Shown here: piece after piece, positions 8,833 through 17,394 of the stretch
How positions within the stretch are numbered: the first letter of the stretch is position 1
Layout: each line of letters starts with the position of its first letter
Source: Rikenellaceae bacterium
GTDB lineage: Bacteria > Bacteroidota > Bacteroidia > Bacteroidales > Rikenellaceae
Direction of reading: 5' to 3'
Assembly (NCBI GenBank): GCA_015060165.1
Contig: SUZC01000004.1
Span: 62,001 to 126,000, forward strand
Length of the DNA: 64,000 nt
Program-made: the position numbers and the translations under genes
Notes under the pieces: model-generated
Database searches by the model: none
The model's input: the letters and a program-made list of their open reading frames with translations, nothing else
Told to the model about the DNA's origin: nothing

Positions 8833-9633
8833 CTACTTCTGAGTCTTATTGACATTTACCAGATTCTCTATTTTCTCCTTCAACTCCCGCATCTCGTCCT
8901 GACACTCCGTCTTGACATTAAAAGGCAACTTATATCGTAGCCAATCGCCCAAACTGCGGTTCATTGCAATAATGGGGTTGACTGTGTAAATCACGATGAA
9001 ATAGTAGAACATCAAAAGGATGGCAATCATCACCAGAAGCGATATAAAAACTGGCGTCACAGAACGATACGCATTATGGCTCAAACGTTCGGCTCGAGGC
9101 GATAGGGTACTCTGAGCCAACGACATAACACGCATTACGCTATTGCTTGTTGAATTATATACCGGAAGATAGTTCTGATAGTACCAACGGCGGCCATCAA
9201 ACGACAAAGCGCCACCCGACATACTATCCAACATCAAAAGATTCTCAATTGTTCGACTTGCTCGAAGTCTCTCAACCACACCGTTCAACTCACTGGCGAA
9301 TGTCTCCAAAGAATCAAACAATGGGGCAGCCGATGCCGACGTCTCGCGACGAGCCTGCTCAATCTTTGCCGAGAATGCCTCAAAACTCAAACGGCACGAA
9401 TCAGCATAAGTACTATCGCGAAGCACCGCATAATTGACTACTGCTCTGTCGTTAGCTCGTATTGCATCGAGCATACTCTCTGAAAGCTCGATACTTTGAC
9501 GACTACTATTGAGGATAGACTCAATATCCTCACTCATATTGTTTAGCTCAAACAGCGAAACCAATCCCGAAAAAAAGAGTAGCACAACGATACTCAAAAA
9601 ACCTATGGTTACTCTCTTACGAATACCTGTCAT
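8833..9633 (-). CDS. Membrane receptor-like protein without output domain (4HB-type sensor)
   Basis: The start is taken at 9633 (MTGIRKRVTIGFLSIVVLLF) because the first transmembrane helix follows directly; 9657 is possible. The product of 266 residues has a transmembrane segment at about 8-30, a helical extracytoplasmic region (SILNSSRQSIELSESMLDAIR), and a second transmembrane segment at about 198-222 (TPVFISLLVMIAILLMFYYF). It ends about 40 residues later in a short helical tail (MRELKEKIENLVNV). This is the sensor half of a chemoreceptor or histidine kinase with a HAMP-like stub, but no kinase, HATPase or MCP signalling domain follows. Six bases later trkH starts, so the two are coupled. 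It may sense turgor or modulate TrkH; this is inference. Confidence 0.55.
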   Translation of the reverse strand: MTGIRKRVTIGFLSIVVLLFFSGLVSLFELNNMSEDIESILNSSRQSIELSESMLDAIRANDRAVVNYAVLRDSTYADSCRLSFEAFSAKIEQARRETSASAAPLFDSLETFASELNGVVERLRASRTIENLLMLDSMSGGALSFDGRRWYYQNYLPVYNSTSNSVMRVMSLAQSTLSPRAERLSHNAYRSVTPVFISLLVMIAILLMFYYFIVIYTVNPIIAMNRSLGDWLRYKLPFNVKTECQDEMRELKEKIENLVNVNKTQK

Positions 9634-9737
9634 AATTTGTTCTTTTGCCAATAGCATTAATACACAATGCCACTAATTATGCAAATATACAAATATTTTT
9701 CAATTTCCGTACGAGTTTCTGCTCTAAGCAATAGATT

Positions 9738-11033
9738 TTATTCTAAAATCTCGGCCAAAGAGCTACAATCGGGTTCAACAGAGGTTAATCGCACACGGCT
9801 GATTCGATTAATCAAATCGCGACGATAGCGAGCTTTAACCCTCACATAATTTCCCGTATACCCATACATCATTCCACCTCGCATAGTGCTTTCAAACAAG
9901 ACATCGGCCTCTTTTCCAACCATAGAAGAGCAGAATTCATAATGCAATTTCTGGCATAACTCCTCCAACTGTTTAACTCTTTGTGTAGACACCGATGAAG
10001 GTACCTTATCCGGCATATCAACAGCCGGCGTACCTGGACGTTCCGAGAATGGAAATATGTGTAAAAATGCCGGGCGCAATTCGGCCAACAGATTGTAAGT
10101 TTCCATAAAATTCTCCTCGGTCTCACCCGGAAAACCTGTTATCACATCAATTCCAATAAAAGCATCGGGCATAAGCGAACGAATCTTATGGATTCTATCC
10201 GCGAACTTGGCCGATGTGTAACGGCGACGCATCAAGCCCAAGATTCGATCCGAGCCGCTCTGCAAGGGAATATGAAAGTGATGTTGGAATTTAGGTGACG
10301 ATGCGCAAAACTCTATAATTTCGTCAGTTATGAGATTTGGCTCAATCGAGGAAATTCTATATCGCTCAACACCATTGACCTCATTGAGGGCTTTGAGCAA
10401 ATCGATAAACTTCTCACCAGTAGTACGGCCAAAATCACCCGTATTGACGCCCGTTATCACTATCTCTTTTATTCCCGAAGCTGCCACCTCTTTAGCCTCG
10501 GCAACAATGTCGGCAATAGGCATATTTCGACTTGAACCGCGGGCATAGTGAATAGTGCAATACGCACACTTATAATCACAACCATCCTGCACTTTCAAAA
10601 ACGAGCGAGAACGATCTCCCGTTGAGAAGGCCGCAAAGAAATTTGCAATCTCCTCACAATCGCATCTATACACTTGAGTCACACCCTTCAAACCTAGCTC
10701 AAGTATTCGTTGATATAAATCGCCTTTATCATTATTACTCAGCACTATATCTACGCCTTCAATATTCGCTATCTCATAGGGTTTAAGCTGGGCATAACAC
10801 CCCGTAACAGCAATTATCGCATTAGGATTATTGCGATGTAATCGCCGTATTATATTGCGACATTTTTTATCGGCATGTTCGGTTACCGAACAACTATTCA
10901 CAACGCATATATCGGCCGGCTCATTAGCACCGACACGCTCAAATCCTCCCTGTTCGAATTGGCGTGCCAAAGTGGAGCTCTCCGAAAAGTTGAGCTTACA
11001 ACCCAACGTATGAAAACTAACTCGACGTTTCAT
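9738..11033 (-). CDS. mtaB: tRNA (N6-L-threonylcarbamoyladenosine(37)-C2)-methylthiotransferase
   Basis: The 431-residue protein has the full MiaB/MtaB layout. An N-terminal UPF0004 domain carries cysteines (TLGCKLNFSES, VNSCSVTEHADKKC, VTGCYAQ). The radical SAM centre is CDYKCAYCTIHYARGSSR, a CxxxCxxC cluster. A C-terminal TRAM-like domain includes GNYVRVKARY. The sequence TLGCKLNF and the short central region fit MtaB better than MiaB or RimO. MtaB converts t6A37 to ms2t6A37 in ANN-decoding tRNAs. The gene stands apart from the trkH group by about 100 bases and is divergent from the metal permease gene. Confidence 0.93.
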   Translation of the reverse strand: MKRRVSFHTLGCKLNFSESSTLARQFEQGGFERVGANEPADICVVNSCSVTEHADKKCRNIIRRLHRNNPNAIIAVTGCYAQLKPYEIANIEGVDIVLSNNDKGDLYQRILELGLKGVTQVYRCDCEEIANFFAAFSTGDRSRSFLKVQDGCDYKCAYCTIHYARGSSRNMPIADIVAEAKEVAASGIKEIVITGVNTGDFGRTTGEKFIDLLKALNEVNGVERYRISSIEPNLITDEIIEFCASSPKFQHHFHIPLQSGSDRILGLMRRRYTSAKFADRIHKIRSLMPDAFIGIDVITGFPGETEENFMETYNLLAELRPAFLHIFPFSERPGTPAVDMPDKVPSSVSTQRVKQLEELCQKLHYEFCSSMVGKEADVLFESTMRGGMMYGYTGNYVRVKARYRRDLINRISRVRLTSVEPDCSSLAEILE

Positions 11034-11094
11034 ATTCTATTTAATCGAAATTCTAGCGCGAAAATATAAAAACTTTGGCTTAATCGAAAAAAGT

Positions 11095-11126
11095 TTTGAT
11101 GCAATCCGATATTTAAAGTAAATTTG
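11095..11126 (+). promoter_or_regulatory. Bacteroidetes-type promoter of the ABC-3 permease gene
   Basis: TTTG (11095-11098), a 20-bp spacer and TAAATTTG (11119-11126) match the consensus. The GTG at 11126 used by the ORF track falls inside the -7 element, so translation must start later; the ATG at 11156 leaves a leader of about 20 nt. Confidence 0.75.
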
Positions 11127-11155
11127 TGCACGTTTTTAGCGATTACAACAACGAA

Positions 11156-11974
11156 ATGGATTTTTTTTCAGACATACTTCGATATGAATACCTGGCAAAC
11201 GCACTATTGGCAGCAATACTTGCAGGCATCACGTGCGGTATTATCGGAACCTATATTGTATCCCGTCGTATGGTGTTTTTGTGCGGAGGTATCACCCACG
11301 CATCGTTTGGCGGTCTTGGCATAGCTTTCTATCTGGGAGTCAATCCAATAATGGGAGCATTTGCATTTTCCACACTATCGGCTTTAGGCATCGAGTGGGC
11401 TTCGGATAAGGGGCGCATTCGCGAGGATTCCGCCATTGGAATCATATGGTCAATCGGAATGGCCATCGGAGCGTTATTTATGAGTATCACCCCAGGATAT
11501 ACATCGGGCGATTTAGCAAGCTATATGTTCGGCAGCATCATTACAGTAAGCAATCAAGATATAACACTTCTCGGAGCGCTGACCGCAATATGCGTCATAG
11601 GTGCAATATTGTATTATCGACCAATTATGTACGTAGCGTTCGACAAAAGTTTCGCTGCGAGCCAAGGCATCAACACCCGAATTATCGCTTACATAATGTC
11701 AATTGTCGTGGCAATAACAATTGTAATGGCAATCCGTATTATGGGAATTGTTTTGTTATTATCGCTTTTCACAATTCCTGTTGTGACTGCCAACTGTTTC
11801 ACAAAATCATACGCCGCAATCACTTTTTGGGCATCGATCATCGGTGCTATAGGGGCCGTTATGGGGCTAATTATGAGCTATAATTTGGAGGTTCCACCTG
11901 GTGTAAGCATAATATTTACGCTTACTATTGCGCTTATTGTTACAAAACTCTTATCTTTGCGAAGCAAAAAGTAG
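11156..11974 (+). CDS. ABC-3 family metal ABC transporter permease (ZnuB/MntB type)
   Basis: The start is the ATG at 11156 (MDFFSDILRYEYLANAL), because the alternative GTG at 11126 lies in the -7 element of the promoter. The 272-residue protein has about eight hydrophobic segments with family motifs SRRMVFLCGGITHASFGGLGIA, SDKGRIREDSAIGIIW, MFGSIITVS and AFDKSFAASQGI. These permeases import Zn2+, Mn2+ or Fe2+ with an ATPase and a solute-binding lipoprotein. Neither partner gene is adjacent: the next gene encodes an LptF/LptG-type permease, so the partners must be elsewhere. Metal specificity cannot be read from the sequence. Confidence 0.88.
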   Translation: MDFFSDILRYEYLANALLAAILAGITCGIIGTYIVSRRMVFLCGGITHASFGGLGIAFYLGVNPIMGAFAFSTLSALGIEWASDKGRIREDSAIGIIWSIGMAIGALFMSITPGYTSGDLASYMFGSIITVSNQDITLLGALTAICVIGAILYYRPIMYVAFDKSFAASQGINTRIIAYIMSIVVAITIVMAIRIMGIVLLLSLFTIPVVTANCFTKSYAAITFWASIIGAIGAVMGLIMSYNLEVPPGVSIIFTLTIALIVTKLLSLRSKK

Positions 11975-11978
11975 CTAA

Positions 11979-13502
11979 ATGCGATTAAAAACTATACATA
12001 GACTCGTTATTAAAGCCTATTTAGGCCCGTTGGTTCTCACCTTCTGCATCGTCACATTCGTCTTGATGATGAATTTCGTGTGGCGATACATCGACGAATT
12101 GGTAGGTAAGGGCCTCGACGCAGGCATCATCATAGAGCTTATCTCGTATGCCACAATCAATATGATTCCAATGGGCATGCCGCTTGCGATGCTCTTTGCA
12201 GCCATTATGACATTGGGCAACCTGGGCGAGAACTACGAATTACTTGCGATGAAATCGGCAGGTATGTCGCTTATGCAGATTCTTAAGCCTCTGATTATTT
12301 TGGTAATATTTATGTCGATAGGCAGTTTCTTCGTGGTAAACAATCTGGTACCTTTTGCCAACAAGAAGATGACCAGCATCATCATCGATATACGTCGCCA
12401 GAAGAAGGTTTTGGAGTTTCAGGATGGCCTGTTTTTCAATGGTATTGATGAGAATCTGAGTATTCGTGTCGAGCACCAGGATCCTGAAACCGGATTGCTC
12501 AACGACATATTGATTTACGATAATCGTTCGGCAACCGGGAATATGACAACAACTCTTGCTGAATCGGGTTACATTCGTCTCTCGGATGATAAAAAGTTCC
12601 TGCTTCTGACGCTCTACAATGGCGATAACTATCAATTGACACGCAATAGTAATTGGTACACAAAAAACGGAGTACGCCACGATAAGTTCAAAGTACAGGA
12701 TATGGTAATCCCGATGGAGGGTTTTGCATTCCAGCGTTCGGACAATAGTGGTATGATTGGGGGATCGCAAACCAAAAACATTGTTGAGTTACAACACGAT
12801 ATCGATTCGCTCGACATAAAGGTCGCGGAGGCAACATCTCAATCCTACAAACCTCTATTCCAGGACAATATATTCAGTAAGGATATTCAGGTATTGCATC
12901 TTCCTGACTCGCTACGTAAAGACAAAACGGGTTATCGCGATGCTGTACTTTTGGATTCAATAAGCAAACTGGGTGTAAGAGAAAAATTCCAAATTTGGAA
13001 TCAAGCACACTCGAATGCCTTGAATTCACGTAATGCTTTTACTTTCGATGAGTCTTCAGCAAAAAATGCACTCAACCAACTCTATCGAAGCAAAAACGAC
13101 TGGCACCGCAAACTATCGATTCCGTTCTCGGTATTGATTTTCTTCTTGATTGGCGCACCACTAGGAGCAATCATACGAAAGGGAGGATTGGGTACTCCGG
13201 TTGTTATCTCGGTAGCATTCTTCGTATTTTATTATATCATCAGTTTGAATGGCGAGAAAGCAGCAAAAGAGGGTGTATGGAGCTCCTTTGCAGGAATATG
13301 GCTATCGTCGTTTATCCTCACACCCATAGCCATATATCTGATGATTAAGGCTACGAATGACTCTTCATTGCTTGACACCGATTGGTATTACAATAAATTC
13401 AAACTCATCGAAGAGAAGGTTGCACCCTTTTGGCTACCTGTAAAAGCACGAATACAACCATATTGGCAGAGAGCCAAGGGTATGATAACCCGCAAAAAGT
13501 AA
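11979..13502 (+). CDS. LptF/LptG family lipopolysaccharide export permease
   Basis: The 507-residue protein starts 4 bases after the metal permease. It has three N-terminal transmembrane segments (YLGPLVLTFCIVTFVLMMNFVW, ATINMIPMGMPLAMLFAAIM, ILKPLIILVIFMSIGSFFVV) with family motifs LGNLGENYELLAMKSAG and VVNNLVPFANKK. A periplasmic beta-jellyroll of about 240 residues follows, then three C-terminal transmembrane segments (IPFSVLIFFLIGAPLGAIIRKGG). This is the YjgP/YjgQ (LptF/LptG) architecture, which with LptB2 extracts LPS from the inner membrane. It is longer than the approximately 360 residues of E. coli LptF or LptG, as is common in Bacteroidetes. Which of the two it is cannot be decided from sequence alone. 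Confidence 0.88.
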   Translation: MRLKTIHRLVIKAYLGPLVLTFCIVTFVLMMNFVWRYIDELVGKGLDAGIIIELISYATINMIPMGMPLAMLFAAIMTLGNLGENYELLAMKSAGMSLMQILKPLIILVIFMSIGSFFVVNNLVPFANKKMTSIIIDIRRQKKVLEFQDGLFFNGIDENLSIRVEHQDPETGLLNDILIYDNRSATGNMTTTLAESGYIRLSDDKKFLLLTLYNGDNYQLTRNSNWYTKNGVRHDKFKVQDMVIPMEGFAFQRSDNSGMIGGSQTKNIVELQHDIDSLDIKVAEATSQSYKPLFQDNIFSKDIQVLHLPDSLRKDKTGYRDAVLLDSISKLGVREKFQIWNQAHSNALNSRNAFTFDESSAKNALNQLYRSKNDWHRKLSIPFSVLIFFLIGAPLGAIIRKGGLGTPVVISVAFFVFYYIISLNGEKAAKEGVWSSFAGIWLSSFILTPIAIYLMIKATNDSSLLDTDWYYNKFKLIEEKVAPFWLPVKARIQPYWQRAKGMITRKK

Positions 13503-13517
13503 ATAATCAATATATCT

Positions 13518-14492
13518 ATGACACCCGCAAAAGAGTTACGCATAGTTTTTATGGGCACGCCAGAGTTTGCAGTAGCCCCGTTACGCCGTTTGGTTAGCGA
13601 TGGATACAATGTAGTGGCTGTTGTTACTACACCCGACAAACCCGCAGGCCGTGGACAGAAGATACACGAAAGCGATGTGAAAGTGGCAGCTCGAGAGTTG
13701 GGTCTCCCTATACTACAACCCGAAAAATTAAAATCTGAGGAGTTTGTAGAGGCTATGCGAGAACTGAATCCCGATCTGGGAATTGTAATTGCATTCCGTA
13801 TGTTACCTGAGATTATATGGGCAATGCCAAAGTACGGAACATTCAATTTGCACGCATCGTTGCTTCCACAGTACAGAGGTGCTGCACCTATCAACTGGGC
13901 CATAATTAATGGAGAGAAGGAGACCGGAATCACAACTTTTCTATTGAATCATGAGATCGACAAGGGGGCAATTATCGGGCAGCAGCGAATGCCTATTCTC
14001 GATGAGGACAACATCGGTACGATGTACGATAAGTTGATGATAGCAGGATGTGATTTAGTGGTGGACACAGTCGAGAAAATCGCTACTAACGACTACACCC
14101 CAATCAAACAAGACGATATCGATGAGAGCACACTAAAACCCGCACCAAAAATATTCAAGGAGGATTGTCGTATCGACTGGTCGTGCAGTGGCGAGAGTAT
14201 TGTAAATTTCGTCAGAGGCCTATCGCCTTATCCGGCTGCATGGACTCCAATGTATCTGAATGGAGAGGAGAAGAGTTCGGCCAAGATATTCGAGGTGAAA
14301 TTTGAGCCACGCACAACTGAGGCTACACATATTGGGGACATTATTTCTGATGGAAAAGAGATAATCAAAATTGCCTGCGCCGATGGTATGATACATATTT
14401 TATCTATGCAGATTGCAGGCAAGAAGCGTATGAGTAACAAAGATCTACTACTCGGATTCCGCGATATTGAGGATTATTGCTGCATACCATAA
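13518..14492 (+). CDS. fmt: Methionyl-tRNA formyltransferase
   Basis: The 324-residue protein has the formyltransferase fold from its N-terminus (IVFMGTPEFAVAPLRRLV) with a TPDKPAGRG loop. The active-site region is NLHASLLPQYRGAAPINWAI (Asn, His and the SLLPxYRGxxP signature). A C-terminal OB-like domain contains GLSPYPAAWT. It formylates initiator Met-tRNA. It lies 15 bases after the LptF/LptG-type gene and ends the plus-strand operon before a strong terminator. The usual neighbour def (peptide deformylase) is not present here. Confidence 0.97.
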   Translation: MTPAKELRIVFMGTPEFAVAPLRRLVSDGYNVVAVVTTPDKPAGRGQKIHESDVKVAARELGLPILQPEKLKSEEFVEAMRELNPDLGIVIAFRMLPEIIWAMPKYGTFNLHASLLPQYRGAAPINWAIINGEKETGITTFLLNHEIDKGAIIGQQRMPILDEDNIGTMYDKLMIAGCDLVVDTVEKIATNDYTPIKQDDIDESTLKPAPKIFKEDCRIDWSCSGESIVNFVRGLSPYPAAWTPMYLNGEEKSSAKIFEVKFEPRTTEATHIGDIISDGKEIIKIACADGMIHILSMQIAGKKRMSNKDLLLGFRDIEDYCCIP

Positions 14493-14530
14493 AATAGAGC
14501 AGCGAAAGAATATGTTTTCTATAAATACAA

Positions 14531-14570
14531 AAAATCCCTTGATAATAACTCAATAATATCAAGGGATTTT
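14531..14570. terminator. Bidirectional intrinsic terminator between fmt and the G1P dehydrogenase gene
   Basis: A 14-bp perfect stem, AAAATCCCTTGATA / TATCAAGGGATTTT, has a 12-base loop, with A/T tracts at both ends. It lies between convergent genes ending at 14492 and 14590, so it can terminate both. Confidence 0.9.
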
Positions 14571-14589
14571 CACTTTATCACTTAAGGTA

Positions 14590-15936
14590 TTACTTCACCT
14601 CCCAGATACCACCTTGGCCAAAGATTCCATCAACCCAGCCATCCAACAAACCTGCTCGCAGACCGAGATCCAGCATATTATATCGACGACGGATATGACG
14701 AACAAATGGCACATCGGCCAGCATCTGCGATTTCGAGACACCAACATCCTCAGGCTTTACGGGAGCTCCCACAATAGAGAGATAACGATACATCTCGTCA
14801 TATGTATAGCACTGCTCCTGCAACTTGCGCTTCAGCTCTGGCCAATCAGCCTTAATAAGCTCCAATTGACGACGAACCTCGGCTTTATCATCATACTTGG
14901 CTGTAACCTCTGTAATACCCAACTCAGCATATGGTTCGCCCGCAAAAAGTTTCTCGGCAGCAAAACGAACTTCATCGAGAGTACACCAATTATTGACACA
15001 ACGATCGACATCAATTTGGGTAAAATCACTCTTATACATCTGATCGAACATTGCGCACATAAATAGGGTACCCACACTCACCTGAAAACCATGGGAAGGA
15101 GTCACTCCATTATAGGTATGGTTGCGCATATTCCACAAATGGCTAAACAGGTGGTCTGTACAAGATGCAGGGCGACTCGATCGAGCTGCCTGCATAGCAA
15201 AGCCACTAAGCATCAACCCTTCTACAAACGGAGCAATCGCTTCGGGACGTAATGCAGCAACACCTTCGGGATCGGCAAGAGACTCTTTTAAGCTATCTTG
15301 CACAATATGCCAAGCCACATCGTGGATAGGCTCCACACCCAAGAAATCGGCAATAATCCACTCTGCACCAGCAGGAATTTTTGCAGCCAAGTCTGCATAT
15401 CCAGCAGCCGTCATCTCAGCAGGAGCCTTAGCCATAACACCCACATCGGCCAAGATAGCCTTAGGTGCAGGGCAAGTGAAGGTCTGCTTCATATTTTTAT
15501 AAGTAATCGAGGCTCCAAACGATGAATAACCATCGACCGATGCAGCCGTTGCAACACACATATATGGGCGTTGCTGATGATAAGAACAGAGCTTACACAA
15601 ATCGTTTATTGTACCCGAGCCCACCGCAACTGCAATAGCATCGGTAGCTGACAATCGCTCATCGAGCATCTCGATAAAAGTCCACTCGGCGTGAAGATGC
15701 TTATCGGTAAAGATATATGGTTCGTCGCACTCCACACCCGCCTGCTGCAAAAAGGCATAGGTTGCCTCACCTGCAGCTCGCCAAGTATTCTCGTCAGCAA
15801 CAATCAAAGCCCTCTTACCGGGAAATTGCTCCTTAAACATAACCGGAATTCGATCCAGAATATCAACTCCAATCTCCATTGCGGCCGTTTCGGTCGCCGC
15901 GGCCAAAGCTTTGGCCACTCGCTGATTATTATTCAT
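14590..15936 (-). CDS. egsA: sn-glycerol-1-phosphate dehydrogenase (AraM/EgsA family)
   Basis: The 448-residue protein belongs to the Fe/metal-dependent alcohol dehydrogenase superfamily and to its AraM/EgsA branch. A nucleotide-binding region (AVGSGTINDLCK) is followed by the branch-specific ATAASVDGYSSFGASIT, AILADVGVMAKAPAEMTAAG and YADLAAKIPAGAEW. A likely metal-ligand region contains HTYNGVTPSHGFQVSVGTL. The family reduces dihydroxyacetone phosphate to sn-glycerol 1-phosphate, the archaeal lipid backbone; the bacterial relative AraM of Bacillus is an enzyme of this type. A minus-strand TACCTTTG (15964-15957) could be its -7 element, but I see no matching -33. No G1P prenyltransferase is nearby, so the product's use is unknown. 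Confidence 0.82.
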   Translation of the reverse strand: MNNNQRVAKALAAATETAAMEIGVDILDRIPVMFKEQFPGKRALIVADENTWRAAGEATYAFLQQAGVECDEPYIFTDKHLHAEWTFIEMLDERLSATDAIAVAVGSGTINDLCKLCSYHQQRPYMCVATAASVDGYSSFGASITYKNMKQTFTCPAPKAILADVGVMAKAPAEMTAAGYADLAAKIPAGAEWIIADFLGVEPIHDVAWHIVQDSLKESLADPEGVAALRPEAIAPFVEGLMLSGFAMQAARSSRPASCTDHLFSHLWNMRNHTYNGVTPSHGFQVSVGTLFMCAMFDQMYKSDFTQIDVDRCVNNWCTLDEVRFAAEKLFAGEPYAELGITEVTAKYDDKAEVRRQLELIKADWPELKRKLQEQCYTYDEMYRYLSIVGAPVKPEDVGVSKSQMLADVPFVRHIRRRYNMLDLGLRAGLLDGWVDGIFGQGGIWEVK

Positions 15937-16005
15937 AGCTAAACACTTTATTACAACAAAGGTAGCGATTTATTTTATAAACATTGAGAATATCAACAAA
16001 AAAAA

Positions 16006-16036
16006 GAGCAAGACTACCTCATCGTTTATCCTGCTC
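16006..16036 (-). terminator. Intrinsic terminator after korC
   Basis: On the minus strand GAGCAGGA pairs with TCTTGCTC (one G-U pair) and is followed by a run of eight or nine T. It lies just past the korC stop at 16053 and ends the korDABC transcript before the G1P dehydrogenase gene. Confidence 0.7.
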
Positions 16037-16052
16037 GTTAATTTATTTGATA

Positions 16053-16598
16053 TTATCTTACCTGTCGAATTATCTCACCACCCCGCAAGATGGCTTTTTC
16101 GTTTTCGGGTAATAAACGCCACGCACGCTCAGGCAGCGATTTCTTCAATCCCAGCATCACATTCTCCATACTAACGATTGGTTTGATTTTCAAATACCCT
16201 CCCAAAACCATAGTATTGAATAGTTTGGGCTGTCCCAATCGAGCACACTCGCTAGCTGCATCGATTATATATATTTCAATATCGGTACGTTTGGGAGGAT
16301 TCACAATACCATTAGCGTCATAAATCAACACTCCACCAGGCTTTACCATAGGCTCAAACTTATCCAACGATTGTTGGTTAAGAACGATGGCTGTATCGTA
16401 ATCATTGGCAATAGGCGACGAAATCCTTTTATCGGAAATGATAACAGTCACATTAGCCGTACCACCTCGCATCTCGGGGCCATACGATGGCATCCAGGTA
16501 ACCTCAGAATCCTGCATAACACCCGAATAGGCCAGAATCTTACCCATCGACAAGACTCCTTGACCACCAAATCCAGCAATAATTATAGTCTCTTTCAT
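16053..16598 (-). CDS. korC: 2-oxoacid:ferredoxin oxidoreductase, gamma subunit
   Basis: The 181-residue protein starts with IIIAGFGGQGVLSMGKILA, the signature of the gamma domain of 2-oxoacid:acceptor oxidoreductases, and contains WMPSYGPEMRGGTANVTVII, also diagnostic. It is the last gene of the four-gene set korD-korA-korB-korC, all on the minus strand with gaps of 2-19 bases. The complex decarboxylates a 2-oxoacid (2-oxoglutarate or branched-chain oxoacid) and passes electrons to ferredoxin under anaerobic conditions. Substrate choice cannot be fixed from sequence alone. Confidence 0.93.
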   Translation of the reverse strand: MKETIIIAGFGGQGVLSMGKILAYSGVMQDSEVTWMPSYGPEMRGGTANVTVIISDKRISSPIANDYDTAIVLNQQSLDKFEPMVKPGGVLIYDANGIVNPPKRTDIEIYIIDAASECARLGQPKLFNTMVLGGYLKIKPIVSMENVMLGLKKSLPERAWRLLPENEKAILRGGEIIRQVR

Positions 16599-16617
16599 AA
16601 CATTCTCGTTTTATGGA

Positions 16618-17388
16618 TTATTTAGGTAGGGTAGAACTCTTGATATCGCCTAACGGATATGCCGGAATAAGATTCTCCTCCATCCAACGATTCGCTTCTA
16701 CGGGAGACAACTTCCAACCACTATTGCAAGATGCTACGACCTCGACCATAGAGTAACCATTGCCCGACATAGAGTTCTCAAAAGCCCGACGTATAGCCTT
16801 TTTACACTTACGCACATTGGCAGGAGTATGTACACTTTGGCGGGTAATATAGGTAGCTCCATCCAAATGAGCAATCATCTCAGCTATCTTATATGGGAAA
16901 CCATTCAAATGCGGGTCACGGCCACAAGGTGTGGTTGCCGTTTTCATCCCAAGCAGGGTAGTAGGCGACATCTGGCCGCCTGTCATACCATAGATGGCGT
17001 TATTTATGAATATCGTAACGATATTCTCTCCGCGAGCCGCTGCATGAATAGTCTCAGCCGTACCAATTGCCGCCAAATCACCATCGCCCTGATAGGTAAA
17101 GACCATATTATTGGGGTACAAGCGTTTAGCTGCAGTTGCCACAGCGCAAGCACGACCGTGAGCAGCCTCAATCCAATCGATATCAATATAGCGATAGGCA
17201 AAAACCGAACAACCTACAGGCGAAACTCCGATTGTAGAGGCTTCAATACCCATCTCATCAATAACCTCTGCTACCAATTTATGCACTGTGCCATGGCTAC
17301 AACCAGGGCAATAGTGCAACTCTTCGTTTGTAATCAGACGAGGCTTGGCATAAACCAAATTCTCTTGCTTTATCTCAATATTTGCCAT
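16618..17388 (-). CDS. korB: 2-oxoacid:ferredoxin oxidoreductase, beta (thiamine diphosphate) subunit
   Basis: The 256-residue protein contains YCPGCSHGTVHKLVAEVID at the N-terminus and the thiamine diphosphate/Mg motif GDGDLAAIGTAETIHAA with NNAIYGMTGGQMSPTT (GDGD...NN type). Length and motifs fit KorB/VorA-type beta subunits. It lies 6 bases after korA and 19 bases before korC. It binds the cofactor that forms the hydroxyalkyl intermediate. Confidence 0.95.
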   Translation of the reverse strand: MANIEIKQENLVYAKPRLITNEELHYCPGCSHGTVHKLVAEVIDEMGIEASTIGVSPVGCSVFAYRYIDIDWIEAAHGRACAVATAAKRLYPNNMVFTYQGDGDLAAIGTAETIHAAARGENIVTIFINNAIYGMTGGQMSPTTLLGMKTATTPCGRDPHLNGFPYKIAEMIAHLDGATYITRQSVHTPANVRKCKKAIRRAFENSMSGNGYSMVEVVASCNSGWKLSPVEANRWMEENLIPAYPLGDIKSSTLPK

Positions 17389-17394
17389 AGCTCA

